This document shows positions 36,022 to 44,777 of a stretch of 64,000 bases of DNA, one piece after another. The notes beneath the pieces were generated by a model, which worked only from the letters and a program-made list of their open reading frames with translations, was not told the origin of the DNA and searched no databases. Origin of the DNA: Runella aurantiaca (GTDB lineage: Bacteria; Bacteroidota; Bacteroidia; Cytophagales; Spirosomataceae); NCBI RefSeq assembly GCF_003339505.1, contig NZ_QPIW01000032.1, positions 1 through 64,000 on the forward strand, given 5' to 3'. A program made the position numbers and the translations under genes. Position 1 is the first letter of the stretch. The number at the start of each line of letters is the position of its first letter.

Positions 36022-37200
36022 ATGCACGTCTACATTGTTTCGGCCGTAAGAACACCCATTGGTAGCTTCGGCGGCACATTATCAAGTCTTTCAGCTACGA
36101 ATTTAGGCGCGGCAGCCATTCACGGGGCGCTGTCATCTCTATCTCTCGACCCGCAACTCGTAGAAGCCGTGTACATGGGCAACGTGGTATCCGCCAATCT
36201 TGGGCAGGCTCCCGCGCGTCAGGCGGCTATTTTGGGAGGCCTCAGCAAATATGCTACCTGCACAACCGTCAACAAAGTATGCGCTTCTGGCATGAAGTCT
36301 GTGATGATGGGCGCACAGGATATTTTACTAGGTCAAGCCGATGTGGTGGTAGCAGGTGGTATGGAAAGCATGTCAAACGCTCCTTTTTATCTCGACAAGG
36401 CCCGTTTTGGCGGCTACGGCTACGGCAATGGCACCTTTATCGACGGTCTCGCCAAAGATGGTTTGGTAGATGCATACGGCGGGATGGCCATGGGCGTATG
36501 CGCCGATGCTACCGCCGTCAAATACGGTTTCACGCGTGAGGAGCAGGATGCCTTTAGCATCGCTTCCTATCAACGCAGCGCCGAAGCATGGAAGGCAGGC
36601 TATTTTGATAAAGAAGTGATTTCGGTTGAAGTCCCTCAGCGCAAAGGCGATGCCATCGTAGTGGCACAGGACGAAGAATACAAAAACGTTAAGTTCGATA
36701 AAATTCCTACGCTACGGCCCGCCTTCAACAAAGACGGCACCGTAACGGCAGCAAATTCTTCCACAATCAACGACGGAGCGGCGGCACTGGTCTTGATGAG
36801 CGAACGAAAAGTAAACGAATTGGGCATTACTCCTTTGGCCCGGATTGTTTCCTTTGCCGATGCTGAGCATGAGCCAGAATGGTTTACAACCGCTCCCACG
36901 GTGGCGGCTCCCAAAGCCCTCAAAAAGGCGGGCCTCACTATAGATCAAATTGACTATTTTGAAGTAAATGAGGCGTTTGCCGTAGTGACTATGGCATTTA
37001 TGAAAGAAATGGGCATTGCCCACGAAAAAACCAACGTGTTTGGTGGCGCCGTATCGTTAGGCCATCCATTAGGGTGCTCAGGGGCGCGTATTATGGTCAC
37101 CCTCCAAAATGTATTGAACCAAAAAGGCGGTAAATACGGTCTTGCCGCTATTTGCAACGGCGGTGGTGGCGCATCGGCGATTGTCATTGAAAAGGTTTAA
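36022..37200 (+). CDS. Acetyl-CoA C-acetyltransferase (thiolase)
   Basis: 392 aa, the standard thiolase length. It condenses two acetyl-CoA to acetoacetyl-CoA or cleaves 3-ketoacyl-CoA. The nucleophile is Cys87 in NKVCASGMKSV. Also present are the VNEAFAV motif, His in GHPLGCSGAR and the second Cys in ICNGGGGASA near the C-terminus. The ATG at 36022 aligns with family N-termini (MHVYIVSAVRTPIGSFGG); the longer frame starts at TTG inside the promoter. The gene is alone, so short-chain biosynthetic thiolase versus beta-oxidation cannot be decided. Confidence 0.94.
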   Translation: MHVYIVSAVRTPIGSFGGTLSSLSATNLGAAAIHGALSSLSLDPQLVEAVYMGNVVSANLGQAPARQAAILGGLSKYATCTTVNKVCASGMKSVMMGAQDILLGQADVVVAGGMESMSNAPFYLDKARFGGYGYGNGTFIDGLAKDGLVDAYGGMAMGVCADATAVKYGFTREEQDAFSIASYQRSAEAWKAGYFDKEVISVEVPQRKGDAIVVAQDEEYKNVKFDKIPTLRPAFNKDGTVTAANSSTINDGAAALVLMSERKVNELGITPLARIVSFADAEHEPEWFTTAPTVAAPKALKKAGLTIDQIDYFEVNEAFAVVTMAFMKEMGIAHEKTNVFGGAVSLGHPLGCSGARIMVTLQNVLNQKGGKYGLAAICNGGGGASAIVIEKV

Positions 37201-37224
37201 CCAGCGTTCTACCTAGTTAATGAG

Positions 37225-37238
37225 TCTCTTGCAAGAGA
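37225..37238. promoter_or_regulatory. Perfect palindrome upstream of toxin-antitoxin promoter
   Basis: TCTCTTGCAAGAGA, a 14-bp perfect palindrome, lies 28 bp before the -33 element of the Xre/RES promoter. It may be an operator for the Xre-type antitoxin or a weak end of the thiolase transcript; no T-run follows. Confidence 0.35.
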
Positions 37239-37266
37239 ATTTATAGGTGACTTTTTGGTAGCAAAC

Positions 37267-37297
37267 TTGACTATACGCCAAATGTCACTTATCTTTG
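37267..37297 (+). promoter_or_regulatory. Bacteroidota-type promoter of Xre/RES operon
   Basis: TTG at 37267-37269, 20 nt, TAtcTTTG at 37290-37297. The start of transcription would be near 37303, leaving a leader of about 14 nt before the antitoxin ATG. Confidence 0.7.
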
Positions 37298-37316
37298 TGT
37301 CAAATAGCACACTACC

Positions 37317-37733
37317 ATGATGGCGCCATCAAGAAAATCAACCTTCATGCTGCTGACCTTTGATGACCCTTTTTTGCTCATCGAAAAAACCCGCGAAGGT
37401 CTCACCAAAGACGACGCCGATGCGTTGGCAGAAGTTTATGGCCTGACCGACCGCGAAATGGCTCGAATCCTTAATCTTTCGGAACGTACCTATCACCGAT
37501 ATAAAGAAGAAGCACGCCTTGATGTAAGTGCCTCTGACCGACTGTTGCAGTTAAAAAAATTACTCCAATATGGTGAAGAGGTATTTGAAGACCGGGAAAA
37601 GTTTAAGCGTTGGATGAGGCGACACCTGCGCACTATGTATGGCGAAGCCCCACTTGCCCTACTCAATACAATGACCGGTATGAAAATCGTTGAAACTGCC
37701 TTAGGACGCATCGAACACAGCGTGTATATCTGA
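37317..37733 (+). CDS. Xre/MbcA/ParS-family antitoxin
   Basis: 138 aa. A helix-turn-helix sits at about 41-66 (LTDREMARILNLSERTYHRY), followed by the C-terminal toxin-binding domain formerly DUF2384 (LLQYGEEVFEDREKFKRWM ... GMKIVETALGRIEHSVYI). It would bind and neutralise the RES toxin encoded 2 bp downstream and repress the operon. Two ATGs stand in tandem at the start (37317 and 37320); either may be used. The length is typical for this family. Confidence 0.92.
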   Translation: MMAPSRKSTFMLLTFDDPFLLIEKTREGLTKDDADALAEVYGLTDREMARILNLSERTYHRYKEEARLDVSASDRLLQLKKLLQYGEEVFEDREKFKRWMRRHLRTMYGEAPLALLNTMTGMKIVETALGRIEHSVYI

Positions 37734-37735
37734 CA

Positions 37736-38209
37736 ATGATTCAAGTATTTCGTCTTCAAAAAGCAAAGTTTGCTTCCATCGAAAACATTTTATCAGGATA
37801 TGGTGCCGAACTATTTGGAGGTCGGTGGAACACGATTGGCAACGCCGTCGTTTATACTTCTGCTTCTCCAGAGTTAGCTCTTTTAGAAACGTTGGTACAT
37901 ATTGAAGAAATGTACCTTGATGATTTACCACGGCACGTTTTGGCAACCATCGAAATCCCGTCAGACACTATTTTGCGAGTGAATGCTGAGCTATTGCCAC
38001 AAAACTGGAATGATATTCATATATCAGCGGCTACTCAACAATTTACAGCAAATTGGTTTGCTCAACAAACGCATTTAACAATCGGATTACCATCAGTTAT
38101 TGTACCAATGTCTTTCAACTACCTTATCAATCCAAATCATCCCCGCATGAAGGAAGCAAAAGTTGTAGAAATTGTCCCTTTCTCCTTCGATAGCCGTCTT
38201 TTAAAATGA
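37736..38209 (+). CDS. RES-domain toxin (NAD-degrading type)
   Basis: 157 aa, full RES domain: Arg6 (MIQVFRLQKAKFAS), GGRWN with Arg30, Tyr40 in VVYTS, and Glu51 in ALLETLVHIEE, the residues placed around NAD in known RES toxins such as MbcT and ParT. Such toxins consume NAD+ or modify targets with ADP-ribose and halt growth unless bound by antitoxin. All key residues look intact, so the module should be active. Its last four bases overlap the start of the pseudouridine synthase gene. Confidence 0.93.
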   Translation: MIQVFRLQKAKFASIENILSGYGAELFGGRWNTIGNAVVYTSASPELALLETLVHIEEMYLDDLPRHVLATIEIPSDTILRVNAELLPQNWNDIHISAATQQFTANWFAQQTHLTIGLPSVIVPMSFNYLINPNHPRMKEAKVVEIVPFSFDSRLLK

Positions 38210-38802
38210 AATACCATTATTTCCTCATTTACAAGCCCTTCGGCATGATGTCGCAGTTTTCGCGAGAAGGCGACAAGGCTACGTTGGCAGATTTACCTTT
38301 TGATTTTTCCAAAGACGTGTACCCTGTCGGTCGGTTAGATGCCGATAGTGAAGGACTGCTTTTGTTAACCAACGATACTTTTCTCAACAATCGTCTGCTA
38401 AATCCAAAATTCAAACATCAGCGGACTTACTTTGTGCAGGTAGACGGACAAATTACAGACACCGCTCTTGAAGAACTTCAGAAAGGGGTAAAAATTTCGA
38501 TAGATGGCAAGCCTCACCAAACGCTTCCCGCAAAGGTAGAATTATTGGTCAACGAGCCCCCTTTACCACCGCGCACTCCCCCGATTAGAGTGCGCCAAAG
38601 CATTCCGACAAGTTGGATAGCACTTACGCTTCATGAAGGAAAAAACCGCCAAGTGAGGCGCATGACCGCAACCGTAGGATTTCCCACGCTGCGCTTGGTC
38701 CGTTGGGCCATTGAAGATATTAAGCTGGGCACAATGCAACCCGCCGAAGTAGTTGAAGTAGAGAAGGAATGGCTGTTTAAAAAACTGAAAATCAACAGAT
38801 AA
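38206..38802 (+). CDS. RluE-like rRNA pseudouridine synthase
   Basis: 198 aa. It belongs to the RsuA/RluB/RluE group, without an N-terminal S4 domain as in RluE. The catalytic Asp45 is in VGRLDADSEGLLLLTND; KNRQVRRM is the conserved C-terminal motif. It would isomerise a uridine in 23S rRNA, probably the position made by RluE. The start overlaps the RES toxin stop (ATGA), so it is translated from the toxin-antitoxin transcript unless an internal promoter exists. Confidence 0.92.
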   Translation: MKYHYFLIYKPFGMMSQFSREGDKATLADLPFDFSKDVYPVGRLDADSEGLLLLTNDTFLNNRLLNPKFKHQRTYFVQVDGQITDTALEELQKGVKISIDGKPHQTLPAKVELLVNEPPLPPRTPPIRVRQSIPTSWIALTLHEGKNRQVRRMTATVGFPTLRLVRWAIEDIKLGTMQPAEVVEVEKEWLFKKLKINR

Positions 38803-38818
38803 CAACCATTCCTTTGTC

Positions 38819-39718
38819 TTATATTATCTTAAATGCTTGTAATTGCTGCTCCATTTCCTGCTGCATTCGTTTTGCCTCCTCGCCCGCCTTTTGGGCAAAA
38901 TCAATCCCTGAAGACGCGTAAATAATGCTCCGCGAAGCATTGACCAACAATCCACATTCTTTGGTCATGCCGTATTTACATACTTCTTCTAGGCTGCCCC
39001 CTTGCGCACCTACGCCCGGAATCAGCAGAAAATGCTCAGGCGCAAGTTTACGGATTTGTTGCAACATAGGTGCTTGTGTAGCCCCCACAACATACATAAG
39101 GCGGTCATTGCCCCCCCACTGTTGAGATACCCGAATGACCCGCTCAAACAAATATTCGTTTTCGTTATCCAGCACCACCTGACTGTTGGAAAGCCCAAAA
39201 TCATCGTCATCGTTGCGGGAGAGTTTGGGGTTCATCATCATGGTTTGAAAATCAGCGCTGCCTTCGTTGGAAGTCAAGGCCAACAAAATCACCCATTTAT
39301 CTTTAAATTCTAAAAAAGGAATGACCGAATCGCGCCCCATGTAAGGAGCTACCGTAATGCTGTCGAACGACATTCCCGAAGAACCTTTATCAAAAAACGC
39401 CTGTGCATAGAGCGAGGAAGTATTGCCAATATCACCCCGTTTGGCATCGGCAATGGTAAAACAATCCTTGGGAATGTATCCTAATGTACGCTGCAAACTA
39501 TTCCAACCGCGCGGACCGAGGGCTTCATAAAAAGCAATGTTGGGTTTATAGGCTACGGCATAAGGGGCCGTCGCGTCGATGAGCCGTTTGTTAAACTCAA
39601 AAATGGCATCTGGCTCACGGAGAATATGCTTGGGGAGTTTTTTTAAATCAGGGTCAAGGCCAACACAGAGGAATGATTTTTTTCGTTTTATCTGTTCAAT
39701 CAGTTGAGTACGATTCAT
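38819..39718 (-). CDS. pyrF: Orotidine-5'-phosphate decarboxylase
   Basis: 299 aa, the longer type-2 form of the enzyme. It converts OMP to UMP, the last step of de novo pyrimidine synthesis. Active-site parts: LCVGLDPD at 17-24 and the D-K-x-x-D motif [11 protein letters not shown] with Asp91, Lys93 and Asp96. It follows the histidine phosphatase gene by 2 bp on the same strand, so the two form an operon. Confidence 0.95.
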   Translation of the reverse strand: MNRTQLIEQIKRKKSFLCVGLDPDLKKLPKHILREPDAIFEFNKRLIDATAPYAVAYKPNIAFYEALGPRGWNSLQRTLGYIPKDCFTIADAKRGDIGNTSSLYAQAFFDKGSSGMSFDSITVAPYMGRDSVIPFLEFKDKWVILLALTSNEGSADFQTMMMNPKLSRNDDDDFGLSNSQVVLDNENEYLFERVIRVSQQWGGNDRLMYVVGATQAPMLQQIRKLAPEHFLLIPGVGAQGGSLEEVCKYGMTKECGLLVNASRSIIYASSGIDFAQKAGEEAKRMQQEMEQQLQAFKII

Positions 39719-39720
39719 GA

Positions 39721-40356
39721 TTAGAGGGTTTCGAGAGATTGTAAATGAGCAATATCGTTTTCTTTTTGTAGAGAAAAGCTTTTTGAATTGTAATCGTAAT
39801 GCAACAGATATAAGCCCAAATTAGTGTGAAGAAACTCATCCATCAAGTGCAAAGGTCGATTAAAAATAGTGGCTAAAAGTACCCTCATTGCCCGGCCGTG
39901 CATGGCTACCAGCACCGTTTTTTCTTCGGGGCGGGCCAGAATCAAGTCAATCACTGGCAACTGCCTTTTTTGAACATCTTCGGGACTTTCTCCTCCTTCG
40001 GCCTGCAAATCGGTTTTTCCCTGCTGCCAACTAGTCACTAGCCAACGGTAATAGTCGTTGTCCATGCTGTTGGGCGTACGCCCCTCTCTAATTCCCCAAC
40101 TAATCTCATTCAGTCCCTCATATGCCTCGTGCGGCAGCCCCTTATCCAAAAAACCGCGTACACTTTGTACCGTCCTAATCAACTTTGAAGTGTATACTTT
40201 ATCAAATGTGATGTCTTGATATACCTCAAAAAACGCTTTTGCTTGTGCCTCACCAAGTTCGTTGAGATGGGCATCAATGCCGCTTCCTTGTACAACACCG
40301 CGACGATTATAATCTGTTTCGCCGTGGCGAATCAAATAAATAGTTTTTGAAGACAA
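39721..40356 (-). CDS. Histidine phosphatase (phosphoglycerate-mutase-like)
   Basis: 211 aa if translation starts at the TTG at 40356, which gives the family-like start [15 protein letters not shown]. The open frame extends to another TTG at 40431, but that adds 25 residues unlike the family; no ATG exists in between. Catalytic RHG is near the N-terminus and AMHGRAMR carries the second His. It may be a cobalamin-type or general phosphomonoesterase; the substrate is unknown. It is upstream of pyrF in the same operon. Confidence 0.85.
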   Translation of the reverse strand: MSSKTIYLIRHGETDYNRRGVVQGSGIDAHLNELGEAQAKAFFEVYQDITFDKVYTSKLIRTVQSVRGFLDKGLPHEAYEGLNEISWGIREGRTPNSMDNDYYRWLVTSWQQGKTDLQAEGGESPEDVQKRQLPVIDLILARPEEKTVLVAMHGRAMRVLLATIFNRPLHLMDEFLHTNLGLYLLHYDYNSKSFSLQKENDIAHLQSLETL

Positions 40357-40400
40357 TTTGTGGGTAATTTTAAGTTTAATGTATGTTCGGCGGTTCTTTG

Positions 40401-40408
40401 TAGTTTTG
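40401..40408 (+). promoter_or_regulatory. Possible -7 element of thioesterase gene
   Basis: TAgtTTTG at 40401-40408 fits the -7 consensus, 88 nt before the thioesterase start. No TTG is found at the right spacing. Confidence 0.3.
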
Positions 40409-40495
40409 TGCAGAAAGAAAATATTATTCAACTTTCTAAAATCAAACGACCCGACCCCGACTTAAATTCTGTTTACAAAAATACCCCTTTTCCTG

Positions 40496-40915
40496 ATGTT
40501 CAACAAAAATATTGCGCTCGAACACCTTCAACAGTGGAACAAAAACACCATTGGCGACCATTTAGGCATCGAATACCTTGAAATCGGCGAGGATTATATC
40601 GCGGCGCGAATGCCCGTTGACCACCGTACGCATCAACCGTTTGGTATATTACACGGGGGGGCGTCTGTTGTGTTGGCCGAAACCCTCGGTAGCCTCTCGT
40701 CATTCCTACTCCTGCCCGACGCCACCAAGCAGCAAGCCGTAGGGCTTGATATTAATGCCAACCATATTAGAGCGGTAAAAAGTGGGTGGGTCTACGGAAA
40801 ATCCACCCCTATTCACGTTGGTCGAACGACGCACGTCTGGGAAATCCGAATTACGAACGAAGAAAACAAACTGGTTTGTATCAGCCGTTTAACAATGGCC
40901 ATTATCAACCTATAA
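40496..40915 (+). CDS. Hotdog-fold acyl-CoA thioesterase (PaaI/MenI-like)
   Basis: 139 aa. The hotdog core shows FGILHGGASVVLAETLGSLSS, with the catalytic carboxylate (Glu) in the long helix as in YdiI/MenI and PaaI thioesterases, and GLDINANHIRAVKSG in the beta-sheet. It hydrolyses acyl-CoA; 1,4-dihydroxy-2-naphthoyl-CoA (menaquinone route) is one candidate substrate but cannot be decided here. It is alone on its strand and ends at a strong terminator. Confidence 0.9.
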   Translation: MFNKNIALEHLQQWNKNTIGDHLGIEYLEIGEDYIAARMPVDHRTHQPFGILHGGASVVLAETLGSLSSFLLLPDATKQQAVGLDINANHIRAVKSGWVYGKSTPIHVGRTTHVWEIRITNEENKLVCISRLTMAIINL

Positions 40916-40919
40916 AACA

Positions 40920-40959
40920 CCAAAACGCCTCTCTCTAAAGATAGAGAGAGGCGTTTTGG
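40920..40959. terminator. Strong bidirectional terminator
   Basis: A perfect 17-bp stem (CCAAAACGCCTCTCTCT / AGAGAGAGGCGTTTTGG) with a 6-nt loop lies between converging genes. On the plus strand it is followed by CAGTG and a T-run. Confidence 0.9.
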
Positions 40960-40971
40960 CAGTGTTTTTTC

Positions 40972-41283
40972 TTACAGAACGATTACTGAGTTCTCTTCGT
41001 AAGATACTCCGCTTGGGATATATTTGTCAGCGGCTTCGTCGTTGGTCCAGGTAGCGCCGTCGATCAAATAACGGAAAGCATATTCTTTTCCGGCTTCCAA
41101 TTCGAGCGTTGCTTTATATGAACCATCTTTCTGTTTCTTCAATTTAGTAGCGGCTTCGGCAGCCCAGTCATTAAACTCGCCTACTACTGCTACATCTTTA
41201 GCATCTGCCACTACATCAGCAGACAGAGAGAACGTTACTTTGCAGACAGGTTTGCTTTTCAAAAATTGCTTTGCAATAGCCAT
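40972..41283 (-). CDS. Small CBM48/isoamylase-N-like protein
   Basis: 103 aa from the ATG at 41283. A longer frame begins at 41334, but the promoter at 41313-41344 lies inside that extension and would not transcribe it. The whole protein is one early-set/CBM48 beta domain (VAVVGEFNDWAAEAATKLKKQKDGSYKATLELEAGKEY shortened here; RYLIDGATWTND). Such stand-alone domains resemble the glycogen-binding part of branching enzymes and AMPK beta. No catalytic domain is present. The function is unknown; carbohydrate binding is a family-based guess. Confidence 0.88.
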   Translation of the reverse strand: MAIAKQFLKSKPVCKVTFSLSADVVADAKDVAVVGEFNDWAAEAATKLKKQKDGSYKATLELEAGKEYAFRYLIDGATWTNDEAADKYIPSGVSYEENSVIVL

Positions 41284-41312
41284 AGTGTTTTTGTTGGTTT
41301 TGGTTTGCAGCA

Positions 41313-41344
41313 CAAAGGTATAAAATAAATACAATTAAAGTCAA
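41313..41344 (-). promoter_or_regulatory. Bacteroidota-type promoter of CBM48 gene
   Basis: On the minus strand TTG (41344-41342), 21 nt, TAccTTTG (41320-41313). It places the start of transcription near 41307 and fixes the gene start at 41283. Confidence 0.65.
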
Positions 41345-41449
41345 TGAATACCAATTAGTTACCTATCAACATTCTTCTAAAAGTACATTTAAAAACTTTA
41401 TCATTACAATTAACCCCAAAAAAAACCATTTTATCTAACCCCTTCAAAA

Positions 41450-41848
41450 TCAATTTTCTTCCGAAATCTGCGCATTTACCTGCTGAACCCGTTGGTTCAT
41501 AATTGTTGCTATACTATAAGCACGGTACTTGGCTTCGGCGGCAATGTCACCTTCAAACAAGGCATCCACATTTTCAAAAAACAAATGGAGCCAACGGTCA
41601 AAGTGCTCTGGCGTAAGTGTATACTTGGTAGTAAGGCGAAAATGAGGAGGCATAGGACGACCCATGTAATTGGCCGTTCCGAGCAAAATTCCTTCCCAAA
41701 AATCATACATTTTGGGAAGATGCAGGTCCCAGTCTATGTGTGCAACCTCCTCAAAAATATACCCAAGCTCAGCATCCTGACGAATTTTTTGGTAAAACTG
41801 ATTAACCATCAGCTCTACATCTTCACGGGTTTCCAATAGTTTTGGCAT
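41450..41848 (-). CDS. Group III truncated haemoglobin
   Basis: 132 aa from the ATG at 41848; a TTG start at 41872 would fall in the hairpin upstream. The 2-on-2 globin of group III shows the proximal-His region PPHFRLTTKYTLTPEHFDRWL and the Trp-rich FWEGILLGTANYMG helix. It binds haem and oxygen or NO, and in related bacteria protects against NO or affects respiration. No reductase or regulator is adjacent; the thioredoxin operon ends just upstream. Confidence 0.92.
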   Translation of the reverse strand: MPKLLETREDVELMVNQFYQKIRQDAELGYIFEEVAHIDWDLHLPKMYDFWEGILLGTANYMGRPMPPHFRLTTKYTLTPEHFDRWLHLFFENVDALFEGDIAAEAKYRAYSIATIMNQRVQQVNAQISEEN

Positions 41849-41863
41849 GGTATAAAAACAAAT

Positions 41864-41886
41864 GTCCGGCAAGATAGGTGCCGGAC
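41864..41886 (-). terminator. Terminator-like hairpin after thioredoxin gene
   Basis: An 8-bp GC-rich stem (GTCCGGCA / TGCCGGAC) with a 7-nt loop, followed on the minus strand by ATTTG and a T-run. It separates the receptor/thioredoxin operon from the haemoglobin gene. Confidence 0.6.
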
Positions 41887-41927
41887 TTGGTTGAATGTAA
41901 TGACAAAAATCATGTAAAAATGCCTAA

Positions 41928-42392
41928 TCATTCAAAAAGCTGCTGCAACTGTTTGGCTTCCACGGCTCCCACCATTCTATTTTGCAATTGCAGATGTTGA
42001 TCAAAGAAGACCGTCGTAGGGTACGTTAACCGCCCTTTGTCGGTTCCCAGCAGTTCAGCCAATTCATGCACGCCAGTATTGACGCCACTGGGTTTAAATT
42101 TATACTTTTTATTTAAAAACAGAATCGTACGGGTATCTTCGGCATTAAGATCTAAACAGTAAAATTGAGCGTTTAACACCTTCACAAGTTCGGGTTCGGT
42201 AAATGTTTTCAACTCCATCATTTTGCAGTACTTACACCAATCTGTATGGATAAAAATCAGCAAAGGACGCCGCTCTTTCCGAAGGCTGTCATTTAGATGC
42301 TCAAATGACGTCCATTGCAGGGTTTGGGCTTCTACCTGAGTGGTATAAAGCCCAAACCAAGCGAAAATCAAGATGAGAATGCCTTTTTTCAT
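41928..42392 (-). CDS. Periplasmic thioredoxin-fold protein
   Basis: 154 aa with signal peptide (MKKGILILIFAWFGLYTTQVEAQ) and the redox pair Cys53/Cys56 in DWCKYCKMM. It belongs to the thioredoxin_7/DUF255-like group, which reduces or exchanges disulfides in the envelope. The start overlaps the stop of the TonB receptor gene by four bases (ATGA), so the two are made together. The receptor plug carries its own CxxC, a plausible partner. Confidence 0.87.
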   Translation of the reverse strand: MKKGILILIFAWFGLYTTQVEAQTLQWTSFEHLNDSLRKERRPLLIFIHTDWCKYCKMMELKTFTEPELVKVLNAQFYCLDLNAEDTRTILFLNKKYKFKPSGVNTGVHELAELLGTDKGRLTYPTTVFFDQHLQLQNRMVGAVEAKQLQQLFE

Positions 42393-44683
42393 TTGAATAA
42401 ATTATATCTAATTCCCAAAAATGTACGAATGCCTTGGTTGGGTGCATATACGTACGAGGGGTCAAACGTCAACGCATTGGGGTTATTGGGTGTCGGAATC
42501 ACCTGCCCATCGGCACCAAAAGTCACCTGTTTATCAAAAGGGTCAAAGGCCCGAGCAATGGCGTCGCGTGTTGGGGTAAAGTTGAGCAGATTCTTTACAC
42601 CTCCATAAATTTCTAGCCCATTATTAAATTTCTTGGTCAATTGAATATTCTGTAAGCTCCACCAAGGCGAATACTCAGGGCGCGGGTCCATCGGCCCTAA
42701 AATGGGCAATTTCATGGGGCCATACAGATTTCCAGTATAATCAATCGACAAACCGATGCGCTGGAAAGAATACGAAACAGACCAAACACCCGTAAATTTC
42801 TCCGTCAGCAATTGCGTCATTTTTACCAACTCCCCACTTCCATCATCCTCTCGTTGGAATACATCCATGGCCGTAGCACCCGCCATGGCTTTTAGGCCAT
42901 TCGCAAAGGAAAAATCCACATTTAGCGAAATCCCACGCGACACGGCATTACCAGCTAAGTTACTGTAAATGATTTTGTTAGGGTCGGTTAAGTAATCAGG
43001 GATGATACGGTTGTTAAAATAGGTATAAAAGGCCGTGGCATCCAAGCCAATGAAGCTTCCGTTTGTCAGGAAGAATTTGCGAACGTAATTCAAGTTACCG
43101 TTCCACGAACGTTCAGGCTTCAATTCTTCCGTAAATACCACCTGCCGCGCTCCCGTCAGGGCAGCGTGGTCTTCGGTAAATACGTTGGCTACTCGGTATC
43201 CATTGCCAAAACTAGCCCGCAATACATTTCGCTTGTCCGTGGAGGTCCATTTGTAGTTTAAACGGGGCGTCAGAATACTTCCGTGAATCGAGTTGTAGTC
43301 ATATCGAAGTCCCAACAACAATTTGTTATTGGCATTCAGTGAAATTTCATCTTGGGCAAATATTCCAGGGAGCTTCACAACAGAAGGGGCATTCCGGCCA
43401 TCAAGCGCAGTGGCGGTGGTATTATCGTCGTAGTGTGTGTAGCGAAGAGCAGTGCCAATCAACAAATCGTGATTCTCTCCCGCTTTCTTATCCCACGTTA
43501 ACTGTCCGAAAGCAATTGTTTGCAGCGCATTAAAGGGAGTAGTGCCGTAGTATGAATCCTGATTGTGACCGTTGGCAGAAAATTGAAACGTGATTTTCTC
43601 TTTAATTGGCAATTGATACGCTCCTATCACCTCCCACCGCTTAGTTTGAATCGTTTCAGCGTATACTTCATTACTTCCTCGGTATTTGGGGGTCCATTGG
43701 GTTTGACCTCCCCAACGGTCTTCGTACACGTAGCGGGCGCCTACCGTAAACAAACGATTATCTTTACGTTCAACACTGAATTTATTGAATAATGAAATAC
43801 GATTTTGAAGGGTAATATCCGTAAATCCGTCGCCGTTTTTATCAGTAGGCTGCTGAAAATTAAAGTAGTTTAGACCAAACAATGATTGGACTTTTTCACC
43901 TAACCGGTATTTTACTCCCAAATCAGTATTAAACTCAGACCATGAAGTTGCCATTACATCAGCCGAGACCAAAGGAGCAGACGATGGTTTTTTAGTAATA
44001 ACATTTATCAGACCCCCTACCGCTTCTGAGCCATAAAGCGTTGATGCAGGTCCTTTTACGATTTCTACCCGCTCAATAAGGGCACTCGGAATTCCGCTCA
44101 AACCATAGACCGTCGACAAGCCCGAAACGATGGGCATTCCGTCAATCATAATCATGGTATAGGGTCCTTCCAAGCCATTGATGTGAATATCTCCAGTGTT
44201 GCAAACATTACAGTTTAACTGTGGACGAATCCCGTTGATGTTTTGCAGTGATTCAAAAAGGTTTGGCACTGGGTTTCGCTTAAAAAAAACAGGCGTGTAA
44301 ATTTCAACGGGAACGGGACTGTCAAGCTTTGATACTTCTTTCATGGTTCCTGTAACCACCACCTCACTGAGCGAATTTTCCAATTCTTCGGTTTGAAGGG
44401 TAAGTTCCTGAAAAAACTTCGCTTCCGAAATCGTCACCGCCTTGGTGATGTTGCGGTATCCGATAGACGATATAACCAACTGATACGTTCCGTACTTTAC
44501 ATTTTTAAGCTCAAAAACTCCTAACTCATTGGTAGTAGTCCCATATTGTGTCCCCTTAAGGGCTGCCGTAGCAAACTCAAGTGGTTTTCCTTTTACGGTC
44601 ACAGTACCTCTAATACTTCCTGTTTGGGCATACGCAGAAAGTTGTACCAGCAAAAATGCCAGCAATACATATAGTTTCTTCAT
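42389..44683 (-). CDS. TonB-dependent receptor with CxxC in the plug
   Basis: 764 aa: signal peptide (...LSAYAQ), carboxypeptidase-regulatory-like domain (21-100), plug (about 110-235) and a 22-strand barrel ending IRYNLFK. The plug contains CNVCNTGDIHING with Cys158 and Cys161, then PYTMIMIDGMPIVSG, the typical plug signature. It imports an unknown ligand through the outer membrane with TonB energy. Neighbours are a His-rich membrane protein (94 bp upstream) and an overlapping thioredoxin, which suggests a metal or metal-chelate ligand; this is inference. Confidence 0.9.
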   Translation of the reverse strand: MKKLYVLLAFLLVQLSAYAQTGSIRGTVTVKGKPLEFATAALKGTQYGTTTNELGVFELKNVKYGTYQLVISSIGYRNITKAVTISEAKFFQELTLQTEELENSLSEVVVTGTMKEVSKLDSPVPVEIYTPVFFKRNPVPNLFESLQNINGIRPQLNCNVCNTGDIHINGLEGPYTMIMIDGMPIVSGLSTVYGLSGIPSALIERVEIVKGPASTLYGSEAVGGLINVITKKPSSAPLVSADVMATSWSEFNTDLGVKYRLGEKVQSLFGLNYFNFQQPTDKNGDGFTDITLQNRISLFNKFSVERKDNRLFTVGARYVYEDRWGGQTQWTPKYRGSNEVYAETIQTKRWEVIGAYQLPIKEKITFQFSANGHNQDSYYGTTPFNALQTIAFGQLTWDKKAGENHDLLIGTALRYTHYDDNTTATALDGRNAPSVVKLPGIFAQDEISLNANNKLLLGLRYDYNSIHGSILTPRLNYKWTSTDKRNVLRASFGNGYRVANVFTEDHAALTGARQVVFTEELKPERSWNGNLNYVRKFFLTNGSFIGLDATAFYTYFNNRIIPDYLTDPNKIIYSNLAGNAVSRGISLNVDFSFANGLKAMAGATAMDVFQREDDGSGELVKMTQLLTEKFTGVWSVSYSFQRIGLSIDYTGNLYGPMKLPILGPMDPRPEYSPWWSLQNIQLTKKFNNGLEIYGGVKNLLNFTPTRDAIARAFDPFDKQVTFGADGQVIPTPNNPNALTFDPSYVYAPNQGIRTFLGIRYNLFK

Positions 44684-44777
44684 TGAGAATCAGTGTAAAT
44701 AAATAATGATGCAATACATCCACATCAATCCCCTGTTGCAGGTTTTGACATAGAAATCCATTAAAGAAATGAAATCA

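Noticed and set aside
36279-36539. Arg/Gly-rich frame inside the thiolase gene
   Set aside because: Out-of-frame reading of a conserved gene.
40360-40581. Plus-strand frame upstream of the thioesterase
   Set aside because: Overlaps the histidine phosphatase start region and the thioesterase in another frame; no domain.
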